Assembly (NCBI RefSeq): GCF_002210425.1
Contig: NZ_MWQK01000006.1
Coordinates: 1-64,000 of the forward strand
Reading direction: 5' to 3'
From: Fibrobacter sp. UWB2
GTDB taxonomy: Bacteria; Fibrobacterota; Fibrobacteria; Fibrobacterales; Fibrobacteraceae
Length of the DNA stretch: 64,000 nucleotides
Part shown: positions 50,715 to 59,897 of the stretch, one piece after another
Layout: each line of letters begins with the position of its first letter
How positions within the stretch are numbered: the stretch's first letter is position 1
Made by a program: the position numbers and the translations under genes
The notes under the pieces: model-generated
Database searches by the model: none
What the model was told of the DNA's origin: nothing
The model's input: the letters and a program-made list of their open reading frames with translations, nothing else

Positions 50715-52114
50715 TGAAGACTGTATCCTTTTTAACGCTCGCACTGACTGCGGCGGCAATCGCAAGCCCTCTCACATGGGAACGCCTGATCGAATCCGCT
50801 AAGGCAGATCCGAGGTACGAGGCTGCTGCAAAGCGTGCCGAGGCGACATCGAAAGAACGCAACCTCAAGCTTTGGGACAAGATTGAGCTCCGTTACCAGT
50901 TGGACGGCTTTAGCTTTGCCAAGCACGACTTTGAACTTCGCGTGACTCCGCAAGCTTTTGGCGAACGCGCTGCCGACAAGGCTCACTATGAGGCCGTTAA
51001 GAATTACCAGCAGGCTACTTTTGCCGTTGAACGTTCGATCCTCCTTTACGACCGTTACGAACGCGGCGTGCGCTATGTGCTTCGCCAGAAGATTAACGAA
51101 ATCAACAAGCAACTTTTGCAGGTTATTCAGGACCGTATCGAGGTGCTCCACCTCAAGTCCGGTTCTGCTTCGTTCAATGCCGAAGACTTGATGACTTCAC
51201 TCGAAAAGAGTGCCTCGCTTAAGGCTAACCTGCTTTCGGATAGCACGGCGCTCCGCGATGCCGAACTCAAGATGTTGAGCTGGGCTCCGGATTATGACAA
51301 TGTCAATTTGGATTCCTCGTTCCTCCCGACGATGGAAGAACTTGCCGAATTCTTGAAGAATGGCGTGACTGTTGACGAAAGCTTCCCGCTTGTGGCTCTT
51401 GCCAAGGGCAAGCGCGATTCCGATATTTCCAAGGCACAACAGGATGCAAGCAAGGACCGCAACTACATTTCTCATGTCGGTGTTGGTTACTCGCTCCAGG
51501 TAGAATCCTTGATGGAAAAGTACAAGGATTTGGATGGCAGTGATATTATCAAGCCGGAGTATAAAAAGTATGAAGGCGAATGGAAAAGGGGAGCCTGCCC
51601 GACAGGCCTTACCTCTGATGGTGATTGCGCTATTTGGGATAACACTCATACAATTAGAAAACTTGTTCCCGAAACGGACAACCGCAAGACTGCGGACAAG
51701 TTCTTTGTAAACCTCGCTTTCCGCCTGCCGTTCTTCGATAGCAACAAGGACGCCTCCCTCCGCGAACAGGTCGAAAAGCTCGATGCCGAAAGCAAGTACT
51801 TGGACGAAGTCCGCGAAGTGAACCAGAAGGTCGCCCGCCTCACCGAAGAAGTCCTTACGCTTATCGACCAGTGGAAGGTCTTGAAGGACTATGCCGAACA
51901 GGTGAACGCTAGCGGCTTTATGGAACAGTTTGCACACAAGGCCGGTTCCGACCCGCTCCTTCTTCTCCGCGCCCGTGAAAGCGCTCTCGAAAGTGACTTG
52001 AAGGCTGCAAAACTTGAATATGACATCTTTGCCCGCTATTTGGCTTTGCTGGATTACTCCGGCGCTCTTGCTCGTGAGGATGTCGTGAACCATCTTCGTG
52101 AAGGAATCAGGTAA
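50714..52114 (+). CDS. TolC-like outer-membrane channel protein
   Basis: A 466-residue protein with a signal peptide (to about ALTAAAIAS, residue 18); its ATG overlaps the HlyD stop (TAATG). It is helix-rich with the TolC-type duplicated coiled coils (KAHYEAVKNYQQATFAVERSI ... SLREQVEKLDAESKYLDEVREVNQKVARL). A central part (about 215-320) with two Cys is unlike standard TolC. It would form the exit duct of a tripartite exporter with the HlyD protein. Confidence 0.75.
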   Translation: MKTVSFLTLALTAAAIASPLTWERLIESAKADPRYEAAAKRAEATSKERNLKLWDKIELRYQLDGFSFAKHDFELRVTPQAFGERAADKAHYEAVKNYQQATFAVERSILLYDRYERGVRYVLRQKINEINKQLLQVIQDRIEVLHLKSGSASFNAEDLMTSLEKSASLKANLLSDSTALRDAELKMLSWAPDYDNVNLDSSFLPTMEELAEFLKNGVTVDESFPLVALAKGKRDSDISKAQQDASKDRNYISHVGVGYSLQVESLMEKYKDLDGSDIIKPEYKKYEGEWKRGACPTGLTSDGDCAIWDNTHTIRKLVPETDNRKTADKFFVNLAFRLPFFDSNKDASLREQVEKLDAESKYLDEVREVNQKVARLTEEVLTLIDQWKVLKDYAEQVNASGFMEQFAHKAGSDPLLLLRARESALESDLKAAKLEYDIFARYLALLDYSGALAREDVVNHLREGIR

Positions 52115-52117
52115 TTT

Positions 52118-52936
52118 ATGGCTGAAGCCCGCGGATTTAGTCTTCTTGAACGCTTCGAACTGAAGTACCATATCCCCGTCGAATGGGCGGACCGGATTGG
52201 TGCGTTCTTGGCGCCGTATTGCGAAGAAGACTACTATTCCAAGATTACTCCGGGTGGATTCTACTGGATTACGAACCTCTACCTGGACACACCGACGTGG
52301 ACGTTCCTCGGCTGGAAAAAGAAACAGCTCCTGGACCGTTTCAACATGCGTATCCGCACATACGGTGAACACCCCGCTCAGGATGGTACGTTCCATTTCG
52401 AAGTCAAACGCAAGATTCGTAACATCTGCTACAAGAGCCGTGCAACAATCAAGGGTATCAACCCCGGTGAAGTCTGGAATATGAAGCCCGAGGAATGGCC
52501 GTGCAAGAGCGATAAAGACCGCATGTACCTCAAGGATTTCTTGTACAAGACGGAACTCCATGGTGCACACCCGCGACTCCTTACGCAGTACAAGCGTCGT
52601 GCATGGTTTGGTCTTCGCGAAGAATACTCCCGCGTGACGATTGACACGGGCATGCGCTTCCGCGAAGAAAACGGCTTTGACTACACTGTGGACCCGCACT
52701 ACATGCACTCCACGGGGCTCCCGCGATTCTTCCAGCCGGGTGCCGATGCCGTTCTTGAACTCAAGTGCCCGGCGGCCCAGATGCCGTACTGGATGTTCGA
52801 CTTGATTCGGGCATTGAATTTAAAGCACGGTGCATTCTCCAAGTTCGGGAACGCCGCTGCAGAATGGAAAAGAGTTTACGAAAATCCGCGTCGTTTCAAG
52901 AGCCCGTACTGGACTCGACTTGCGGGAAATTTCTAA
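52118..52936 (+). CDS. VTC-domain (polyphosphate polymerase-like) protein
   Basis: A 272-residue protein. Tunnel-fold residues of VTC domains are present: Glu14-x-Lys16 in RFELKYHI, YLDTP, Arg78 and Arg80 in MRIRTYG, Glu95-x-Lys97 in FEVKRK, LLTQYKRRAWFG and ELKCP near the C-terminus. VTC domains make polyphosphate from ATP in yeast, and bacterial forms occur with DUF4956 proteins. No membrane segment is seen, so the protein is cytoplasmic. It lies three bases after the TolC-like gene. Confidence 0.85.
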   Translation: MAEARGFSLLERFELKYHIPVEWADRIGAFLAPYCEEDYYSKITPGGFYWITNLYLDTPTWTFLGWKKKQLLDRFNMRIRTYGEHPAQDGTFHFEVKRKIRNICYKSRATIKGINPGEVWNMKPEEWPCKSDKDRMYLKDFLYKTELHGAHPRLLTQYKRRAWFGLREEYSRVTIDTGMRFREENGFDYTVDPHYMHSTGLPRFFQPGADAVLELKCPAAQMPYWMFDLIRALNLKHGAFSKFGNAAAEWKRVYENPRRFKSPYWTRLAGNF

Positions 52937-52970
52937 AATGGATTTAAACTATAAAACAAGGAAGGCGCTT

Positions 52971-54674
52971 ATGAATACAAAAAAATGGCTTGCAGTAGGC
53001 ACTTGCGTCACTGCTCTAGGTCTGTTCTCAGCCTGCTCCGATGATGAATCTAGTCCCGTAGTTCCTGTAACACCGGACAGTTCTTCTGCTATTGCTCCGG
53101 AAAGTAGCAATGCCAACCCGAACTCCTCTGCAGATGTTGGAGGATCTTCGTCTTCCGCTACGGCTCCTGTGCCGACTTCGAGTTCGGATGCTGAAGGTGT
53201 TGTCGATTCCTCATTCACCAACATGGGCGTTTCCGAAATCATGTACAATGCTCCGGGTGGTTCCGCTCTGGAATGGGTCGAAGTCTATATCAAGAAGGGC
53301 CCGGATATTACGGACATGCAGCTCAGCAACCTTCGCTTGGATGGGGCGGTTTCGTTTAACTTCCCGACGGGTTCCTTGAAATATGGCGAGTATGTCATTG
53401 TTACAAATGATGTCAATTTGTTCAACCAGACTTATGCTGGTAAACTTCCGGCCGGTTGCAAGGTTTATGGCCCGTGGGATAAGGACCCCAAGACTGGGGC
53501 TGTTGCAAAGCTCGTAAACGAAGGCGATGTTGTCGAAGTCAAGCTCAAGGGCGAAGGTGACGTGAGCGCCGCATTCAGTAGCCAGCCGCCTTGGCCAAGC
53601 CTTGCCGATGGCAAGGGCCGAACACTCGTGTATAGAGGTTCCGGCAACGAAGCCGACCCGAACTCTTGGGGCGCAAGCGCTGTCGAAAACGGCAGCCCAT
53701 GTGCTGGTGGCGACAAGGTCCTCGATGCTTCGACGGTTCGCCTGAACGAAATCAAGCCGTATGCCCTTGGTGTGTCTGATGGTTGGGTTGAGCTTTACAA
53801 CTCTGGTTCTGCTCCGGTCGATGTCAAGGGCTGGGAACTTGAATCCAAGTTGAAGGGCAAAAAGTGGACAGTCGGTGGTGCTAACACTGTTGTCCCGGCC
53901 AATGGATATTTGCTCCTTGAAGCGACTGCCGACGTGTTTGGCGAAGGTCTTTTCTTAAGCGACAATGGCGATGAAATTTACTTGTTCGAAGCTGTTGCAG
54001 GGACCCGCACCGGTAAGGAAACGAGCTTGCTTATTTCTGCCGGTAAGCAGTCCAGTGGCATTGTCGAAGTGGCTGGCGGTACGGTGGCTCAGGGTGCTAT
54101 GGCTACGGAAACTCCGGGTGCAGCAAACTCTGCGCTTAAGGCCGGCCCGATTTTCATTAGCGAAATCCATTATCATGAAAATGAAAATGATTTGAATGAC
54201 TTGGAATTCCTTGAACTGGTGAACAAGGGGGATGCTCCGGTAACGCTTGTTGAAAATGTCAATAACGTACCGCAGGGCTGGAAGATTGAAGGCGTCAATA
54301 TGGAGTTTGCCGCAACAGACGTTATTGCCGCTGGTGGCAAGATGGTCCTGTTTAGCGATTCCCTCAAGGCAAAGGAATCTTTGCTCCGTGTACGCTATTC
54401 GATTGACGAAAGTGTTCCTATACGTTTCTATGCGGGCAAACTCTCGAACCGCGGTGAAACTGTAGCCGTCAAGAAGCCGTATTCTTACGTGACCAAGGCC
54501 GATAACACAAAGCAGTGGTATTATGAGATTTCTGACGCTACGCTTTATAGCGACCGCTGGCCGGGAATGACCGAAGCGGATGGCAAGGGCAAGAGTCTCA
54601 ACCGCAAGGACTTTACTACGACAGGTTACGGCTCAGCCGTTTGGAGCGCTCTCGCTCCGACTCCGGGCAAGTAA
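52971..54674 (+). CDS. lipoprotein with three lamin-tail-like domains
   Basis: A 567-residue protein from ATG 52971 (AAGGAAGG six bases upstream; upstream in-frame ATGs lie in or just after the VTC gene). Lipobox LFSAC, Cys19. A Ser-rich stretch follows. Three LTD-type Ig folds can be seen: VSEIMYNAPGGSALEWVEVY, RLNEIKPYALGVSDGWVELY and FISEIHYHENENDLNDLEFL, each followed by the strand pattern of the family. LTDs bind DNA, metals or surface polymers; here the protein probably sits on the cell surface, as CotH-type proteins do in related clusters. Confidence 0.82.
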   Translation: MNTKKWLAVGTCVTALGLFSACSDDESSPVVPVTPDSSSAIAPESSNANPNSSADVGGSSSSATAPVPTSSSDAEGVVDSSFTNMGVSEIMYNAPGGSALEWVEVYIKKGPDITDMQLSNLRLDGAVSFNFPTGSLKYGEYVIVTNDVNLFNQTYAGKLPAGCKVYGPWDKDPKTGAVAKLVNEGDVVEVKLKGEGDVSAAFSSQPPWPSLADGKGRTLVYRGSGNEADPNSWGASAVENGSPCAGGDKVLDASTVRLNEIKPYALGVSDGWVELYNSGSAPVDVKGWELESKLKGKKWTVGGANTVVPANGYLLLEATADVFGEGLFLSDNGDEIYLFEAVAGTRTGKETSLLISAGKQSSGIVEVAGGTVAQGAMATETPGAANSALKAGPIFISEIHYHENENDLNDLEFLELVNKGDAPVTLVENVNNVPQGWKIEGVNMEFAATDVIAAGGKMVLFSDSLKAKESLLRVRYSIDESVPIRFYAGKLSNRGETVAVKKPYSYVTKADNTKQWYYEISDATLYSDRWPGMTEADGKGKSLNRKDFTTTGYGSAVWSALAPTPGK

Positions 54675-54700
54675 AATCGCTCTTTTGAGTTTTTCGCCAA

Positions 54701-54731
54701 AAGTTCCGACATTTTGTCGGAACTTTTTTTA
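54701..54731 (+). terminator. strong intrinsic terminator
   Basis: Stem AAGTTCCGACA (54701-54711) with TGTCGGAACTT (54715-54725), loop TTT, seven T. It ends the DUF4956-VTC operon. Confidence 0.92.
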
Positions 54732-54799
54732 TTACTTGTAGGGTTTGCGTCGTTTTGGAATTGCAGCTGTTGTCATCTTTTTGTATTATTATTGTAGCT

Positions 54800-56395
54800 A
54801 TGAAACGGTACTTTGCTTTTATTCTCAGTGGTTGCGTGGCTGCTAATGCGACAGCGCTTTCTTTGCAAGATGCGCTGGATATGGCCATGGCGAACAATTC
54901 CAAAATCAAGGCTGAAAAGGCGAAAGTGGATATTGCCCAAAGTGGCGAAGATGAAGCTTTTGCCCGTTTCCTCCCGACGGTAAGTCTGTCGGCTGGCATT
55001 ACCAAAATCAATGACCCCATCAATATTGACCTCGGGCGTTTGAGCGATGTCGCTGGTGCGGCCGCTTATTCCAAGGCTTATATCGATGCCTACAACAAGG
55101 CTTCCGCTGGCTATAAGCAGGCTTACGAAGGCGCCTATGCCAAGACGGGGAACGAAGCCCAGGCAAAGGCTTATGCCGAAAACGCCCTCAAGGAAAAGCT
55201 TGGCACGGGTTCTCCGGAAACGTTTGCCCAGCAGACTGCGGAAAAGTATGGTTCGGCCGCAGAGAATGCCGATTTCAACATGAAGGTGCAAGACGACTGG
55301 TTCTTTAACGCACGCTTGACCGTTGTGTGGCCGATCTTTACCGGTCTCAAGATTTATTCTGCTTATGACGCCGCCAAGGAGAATGTGAACGCCCGTAAGG
55401 CAGAATTTGAAATGGCGCAGAACACCGTGCTCATGGATGTGGCGACCAAGTACTTTACGCTCCGCTTGTGCGAAGAGCTTGTCGGCATGCGTGAGTCCAC
55501 CAAGAAGGACCTCGAAGAACATCTGAACCGTTCCAAGAAGCTCGAAGAGGGCGGCCAAATTAGCAAGACGGAACGTCTCCGTGCCGAAGTGGCGTTAGCC
55601 GAAGCCGAAAACGCTTATGAAGATGCCCTCCGCGACCAGTCGCTCGCCCGTATGGCTCTTGCAAGCCTCTTGCATACGGATACAAGCCTTACCGCAACAA
55701 CGCCGGTGGAATCTCCCGAAGGCATCCGCTCGATGGATGAATTCAAGGCGCTTGCGGTCGAAAAGCATCCGGGCCTCCGTCAGCTCCGCATTGAACGCAA
55801 GCGCAATCAGAATGCGATTAGCGCCGCCCGCGCTGATTACTTCCCGACAATTGCATTGTTTGGCTACAAGGAACTTTATACCAGGGACTTGACGATTCTA
55901 GAACCGGAATGGGCGATTGGCGCCAAGTTGCAGTGGGATATCTTCAAGGGTGGTGACACCCGTGCCAAGGTGAGCTCCGCAAAGGCGATGGACCGCTCTT
56001 TGGGTAGCCTCGAAGAAGAGACGATTGATAATTTAAAGCTCTTGGTCGAAAAGCGCTGGCGTGAACTGGAACATGCAAAGGGGAGGCTCGCAAGCCTTGT
56101 CAAGACGCGTGAGCTTGCGGTTGAAGCATTGCGTAGCCAGAATAAGGCTTACGAAGCAGGTCTTGCTACAGGCCTTGAGGTGGTGGATGCCGAACTTGCG
56201 CTTTCCCGCTTGCAGGTCGCTGACATCAAGGCTCATTACGATGCTGTGATTGCTTGGCTTGGACTCCTTGAAGCCGCCGGTGAAGTCTCTACCGCAGGTA
56301 CAGTCCTTGTGTCCAAGCAGCTTGTGGTTGAAAAGCCTGTTGCAACTGAATCTGCACAGCCTGTTGAACAGAATTTAGAAACGGAGAATAAATAA
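54800..56395 (+). CDS. TolC-family outer-membrane efflux protein
   Basis: A 531-residue protein from ATG 54800 (MKRYFAFILSGCVAANATA, signal peptide). Typical TolC layout with two repeats; LSLQDALDMAMANNSKIKAEKAKVDIAQSGEDEAFARFLPTVSL and GLRQLRIERKRNQNAISAARADYFPTIALFG begin the two halves. Residues 95-150 hold an unusual Ala/Tyr/Lys-rich insert (AYSKAYIDAYNKASAGYKQA). The C-terminal 30 residues are extended. It overlaps the HlyD gene by one base and is the outer-membrane duct of this exporter. Confidence 0.9.
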   Translation: MKRYFAFILSGCVAANATALSLQDALDMAMANNSKIKAEKAKVDIAQSGEDEAFARFLPTVSLSAGITKINDPINIDLGRLSDVAGAAAYSKAYIDAYNKASAGYKQAYEGAYAKTGNEAQAKAYAENALKEKLGTGSPETFAQQTAEKYGSAAENADFNMKVQDDWFFNARLTVVWPIFTGLKIYSAYDAAKENVNARKAEFEMAQNTVLMDVATKYFTLRLCEELVGMRESTKKDLEEHLNRSKKLEEGGQISKTERLRAEVALAEAENAYEDALRDQSLARMALASLLHTDTSLTATTPVESPEGIRSMDEFKALAVEKHPGLRQLRIERKRNQNAISAARADYFPTIALFGYKELYTRDLTILEPEWAIGAKLQWDIFKGGDTRAKVSSAKAMDRSLGSLEEETIDNLKLLVEKRWRELEHAKGRLASLVKTRELAVEALRSQNKAYEAGLATGLEVVDAELALSRLQVADIKAHYDAVIAWLGLLEAAGEVSTAGTVLVSKQLVVEKPVATESAQPVEQNLETENK

Positions 56396-57393
56396 TGAAC
56401 GCATTAAAGATGATTGGAAAAGTTGTTGTCGTACTTGCCTTGATAGTGCTCGTCATTATGGGCATCTCCCAGCTCCAACAGTTCGCAACGCAACCGCGTG
56501 AACAGTTCTTGCAAGGCCAGATGGAAGCCCGCCGCGTGCTCGTGGCAGGGAAGGTCCCGGGCCGTATCGAACGTTTGCTCGTTCACGAAGGCGACGTGGT
56601 CTACAAGGATTCTCTCGTTGCTGTTATCAGCAGCCCGGAAATCGAAGCCAAAAAGATGCAGGCTCAGGGTGCACTCGGTGCTGCCAAGGCTCAGGCCAGC
56701 AAGGCCCGCAATGGTGCCCGCAGCGAAGACATCACGGCGCTCAAGGCAATGGCTGATCGCGCTCAAGAAGCCGCAACGCTTGCCAAGAATACTTACAACC
56801 GCGTGCAGAAACTCTACAACGAAGGCGTGCTTCCGCTCCAGAAGCGCGATGAAGCTGAAACGCAGATGAAGGCGACCCAGTCCGCTGCTGATGCCGCCCG
56901 CGCTCAGTACAATCAGGCTGTTGCCGGTGCCCGTAGCGAAGACAAGGCCGCCGCAAACGCTCTCGTGATGCAGGCCAAGGGCGCGAACGCCGAAGTCGAT
57001 GCCTACCTCGAAGAAACCAAAATCCGCACGCCGATTACCGGTGAAGTTTCTCTCAAGCTCGCCGAAGAAGGTGAAGTAGTTGGTTCTGGTATGCCGATTA
57101 TCGCTGTGACGGACTTGAACGATTCCTGGGCGGTGTTCCACCTCCGTGAAGATTACCTCAAGAACGTCTCCAAGGGCAAAAAGTTCTATCTCCAGGTTCC
57201 GGCTCTCGACAAGACGATTGAAATGACCGTAAGCTACATCGCTTCTGTTGGTGACTATGCCACATGGCGCAGCTCCAAGGAAAGCTCTGGCTTTGACCTC
57301 AAGACGTTCGAAGTCCGTATGCGCCCGACCCACAAGGTCGAAAACCTTCGCCCGGGCATGAGTGTTCTGTTCCCTGTTGACGATATTCAGTAA
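56395..57393 (+). CDS. HlyD-family periplasmic adaptor protein
   Basis: A 332-residue protein with an N-terminal helix (VVVVLALIVLVIMGI). Lipoyl half-domains VAGKVPGRIERLLVHEGDVVYKDSLVAVI and IRTPITGEVSLKLAEEGEVVGSGMPIIAV flank a coiled-coil hairpin with the repeated GARSED pattern, as in YbhG-type adaptors. It links the TolC protein to the two ABC-2 permeases downstream. Confidence 0.9.
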   Translation: MNALKMIGKVVVVLALIVLVIMGISQLQQFATQPREQFLQGQMEARRVLVAGKVPGRIERLLVHEGDVVYKDSLVAVISSPEIEAKKMQAQGALGAAKAQASKARNGARSEDITALKAMADRAQEAATLAKNTYNRVQKLYNEGVLPLQKRDEAETQMKATQSAADAARAQYNQAVAGARSEDKAAANALVMQAKGANAEVDAYLEETKIRTPITGEVSLKLAEEGEVVGSGMPIIAVTDLNDSWAVFHLREDYLKNVSKGKKFYLQVPALDKTIEMTVSYIASVGDYATWRSSKESSGFDLKTFEVRMRPTHKVENLRPGMSVLFPVDDIQ

Positions 57394-57412
57394 GCTGGAA
57401 TAGAAGGTTATT

Positions 57413-58624
57413 GTGCTGAAAGGTCTTTTAAAGACAATCGGGAAAATTTACTTTGGCCACAAGATTGTTTTGTGGATGATTCTTACGGTGCTCCCCGTAG
57501 GCGTTTCCGTGTTCATGCTGGAAATGTTCTCGAGCGAAATCGTGCAGCACATCCCGGTGGGCATTCTCAAGCAGGACCATAGCCAACTTGCGGACCGCTT
57601 GGAACGTGCAATCCAATCGAGCCCCGTGCTCGATGTTAAAGTGAATTGTCACGACATGAGCGAATGTGAACATGCGGTGATTCGCGGAGACTTGCAGACG
57701 TTTATCGTGCTCCCGACGGATTTGGAACGCCGTGCCTTGCGCCTTGAAGCGCCTGTGATTCCTGTTTATTCGAGCGGCCAGAATTACCTCACGAACATGT
57801 TTGCAACAAAGGAAATCCGTGCGGTCATCACAAGTATCGGTTCGGATCTTTTCACCGCTTCGTATGATGACCCGGTCAAGACGGAAATTCATTCGGTGGG
57901 GAACATCGAGGGCAATTACCAGGGGTTCCTGGCTCTTGGACTTGTATCGGCAATGTTCCACTTGGCGGCGATGCTTGTGGCGGTATATATCGCTTCGTTC
58001 CCGTTGCGTGACAAGCGCGTTCGTGAATTTTATAGTTCTGCGGAGCGTTCCTGGGTAACGCTTGGCGTGGCCGCTTTTGTCCCGGCTGTGATTATCCTCT
58101 GGCTTGAATACATGGGCTGTTATGCATACACGCATCGCATGCTTATGCCGATGAGCTTTGAAGAATTTGTGATGGTCTCCGTAGCGCAACTTTTGATGGT
58201 GATTTGTTGCTTCGGTGCGGGCATTACTTTTGTGGGCGTGACTGGCGTGATGCGTATTGCGACAGGTGTCTCGGGCGTGATTGGCGGCCCTGCATTTGCG
58301 TTTGCCGGTCAGACGTTCCCTGTGATGGCAATGCCGTTTGCCGTGCGTTGCTTTGCATTCCTGCTCCCGCTTACGCATGTGCTCCGCGTGCAGTCCATGA
58401 TGCTCCTCGGCGATGTCGGCATGGCTGAATCCTGGGAAGTCATCAAGCTCATGGGCGGCATGGCGTTGTTCTGGGTGCTGCTCGGGTGCTTTACGATTGT
58501 GCTTCGCTGGAAGTACCGTCTAAAACATGATTCGCAGTTGCCGGTCGCTATCGAAGACGAAAACGTGGTGACCGTTGATTCGTTGCTTAAGAGCTTGTTC
58601 GAAAAAATCAGGAGGCGAAAATGA
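57413..58624 (+). CDS. ABC-2 type permease (YhhJ/YbhS-like)
   Basis: A 403-residue protein starting with GTG 57413 (AAGG eight bases upstream). N-terminal helix, a large periplasmic domain (about 40-165), then five helices near the C-terminus; PVIPVYSSGQNYLTNMFATKEIRAVI and LPLTHVLRVQSMMLLGDVG are typical of ABC-2 exporters. Overlaps the next gene by 4 nt (ATGA). No ATP-binding subunit or ATPase fusion is present in this operon. Confidence 0.85.
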   Translation: MLKGLLKTIGKIYFGHKIVLWMILTVLPVGVSVFMLEMFSSEIVQHIPVGILKQDHSQLADRLERAIQSSPVLDVKVNCHDMSECEHAVIRGDLQTFIVLPTDLERRALRLEAPVIPVYSSGQNYLTNMFATKEIRAVITSIGSDLFTASYDDPVKTEIHSVGNIEGNYQGFLALGLVSAMFHLAAMLVAVYIASFPLRDKRVREFYSSAERSWVTLGVAAFVPAVIILWLEYMGCYAYTHRMLMPMSFEEFVMVSVAQLLMVICCFGAGITFVGVTGVMRIATGVSGVIGGPAFAFAGQTFPVMAMPFAVRCFAFLLPLTHVLRVQSMMLLGDVGMAESWEVIKLMGGMALFWVLLGCFTIVLRWKYRLKHDSQLPVAIEDENVVTVDSLLKSLFEKIRRRK

Positions 58625-59802
58625 TTAGTCGTCTTTTGAAAGTGACTTTGACGGAATGGAAATTGTTTGTTACGGACCCTGCGGCTGTGCTTTTGCTTGT
58701 CGTGGCGGGAATTCTTTATGCGTTCTACTATCCGACTGCATACATGAACCAGACCGTTTCTCGCGTTCCTGTGGCTGTTGTGGATTTGGACCATACGGCA
58801 AAGTCCCGTGAACTTACACGAATGGCGTCTGCGACGCAACAGGTCGAAGTCAAAGCTGTCTATAATGACTTGCTTGAAGCTGAGACGGCGATGGCGAGTG
58901 AAGAAATTTATGGCTTCATGGTTATTCCGGAGAACATGGAAAAGGACTTGATCGACAAGAAAACGACCAAGATTGATATCTTTACGCATGGCGCCTACGT
59001 GATGCTCCACGGTACGATTGGAACGGCATTCTCGACATGTGCGCTGACGGTCGGTGCGGTGAGTAAGGTGAAGGCGATTGCGCTTGGCAAAAAGGTGCCT
59101 TCTGCAAAAGCGATGGCGATGCGAGACCCGATGCCGCTATCCATCCAGACCATGTTCAACAATACGGGAAGCTATTCTAATTATGTTGTTCCTAGTGTGC
59201 TTGTGCTGATTTTGCAACAGTCCCTTGTGATTGGAATTTGCGTGCTTGGTGGCGCTCGCGGGCATCGCCGTTTCCGCCGCAACCAGCGCTATTCCGAAGT
59301 CGAAAACGAGAGCATGCCGTACCGCTATTTGGGCCGTTCGCTGGCGTATTTTATGCACTACTGCTGCTTTATCCTGTTCTACCACTGCGTGATTTACAAT
59401 ATTTTTGATTTTCCGCGTCGTGGCGAACTCTTGCCGATGACGATTTTTGCGGTTGTGTTCCTGGCGTCGGTCATCAATTTTGGCATGTGCCTCTCGCAAG
59501 TTTTCTTGCGCCGCGAATCGAGCATGCAGCTGTTCCTGAACCTCTCCATCCCAATCTTGTTCCTTGCGAGCTTTAGTTGGCCGAGCTATTTGATGCCGAG
59601 CTGGATGGTGGGGCTTTCGTACATTCTGCCGAGTACATTTGCCGTACCCGCATGGCTCTCGATTGAACAGATGGGCGGTGACATTTACGATGTGGCGCCT
59701 AAGCTTTATCTGCTAGCGATACAGGCGGTCATCTACTTCGTGCTGGGCATGTTCCTCACGCATTTGCGCGACAAGAGCAAGTTCACCACTGGCGATATGT
59801 AA
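58621..59802 (+). CDS. ABC-2 type permease, paralogue of the preceding gene
   Basis: A 393-residue protein with the same layout: N-terminal helix, periplasmic domain (RVPVAVVDLDHTAKSRELTRM ... EIYGFMVIPENMEKDL), then five helices; FSWPSYLMPSWMVGLSYILPSTFAVPAWL is the conserved late loop. It completes a four-gene exporter (TolC, HlyD, two permeases). The operon ends at about 59802 without a clear hairpin. Confidence 0.88.
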   Translation: MISRLLKVTLTEWKLFVTDPAAVLLLVVAGILYAFYYPTAYMNQTVSRVPVAVVDLDHTAKSRELTRMASATQQVEVKAVYNDLLEAETAMASEEIYGFMVIPENMEKDLIDKKTTKIDIFTHGAYVMLHGTIGTAFSTCALTVGAVSKVKAIALGKKVPSAKAMAMRDPMPLSIQTMFNNTGSYSNYVVPSVLVLILQQSLVIGICVLGGARGHRRFRRNQRYSEVENESMPYRYLGRSLAYFMHYCCFILFYHCVIYNIFDFPRRGELLPMTIFAVVFLASVINFGMCLSQVFLRRESSMQLFLNLSIPILFLASFSWPSYLMPSWMVGLSYILPSTFAVPAWLSIEQMGGDIYDVAPKLYLLAIQAVIYFVLGMFLTHLRDKSKFTTGDM

Positions 59803-59897
59803 AAACCGCCGATAATAAGCAAAAAAGAGTGACGAAATCACAGTCGCTTTCGCCATTCTTTTTGTAAATTGGATAGTGAAATTAAGGAACTAAAATT

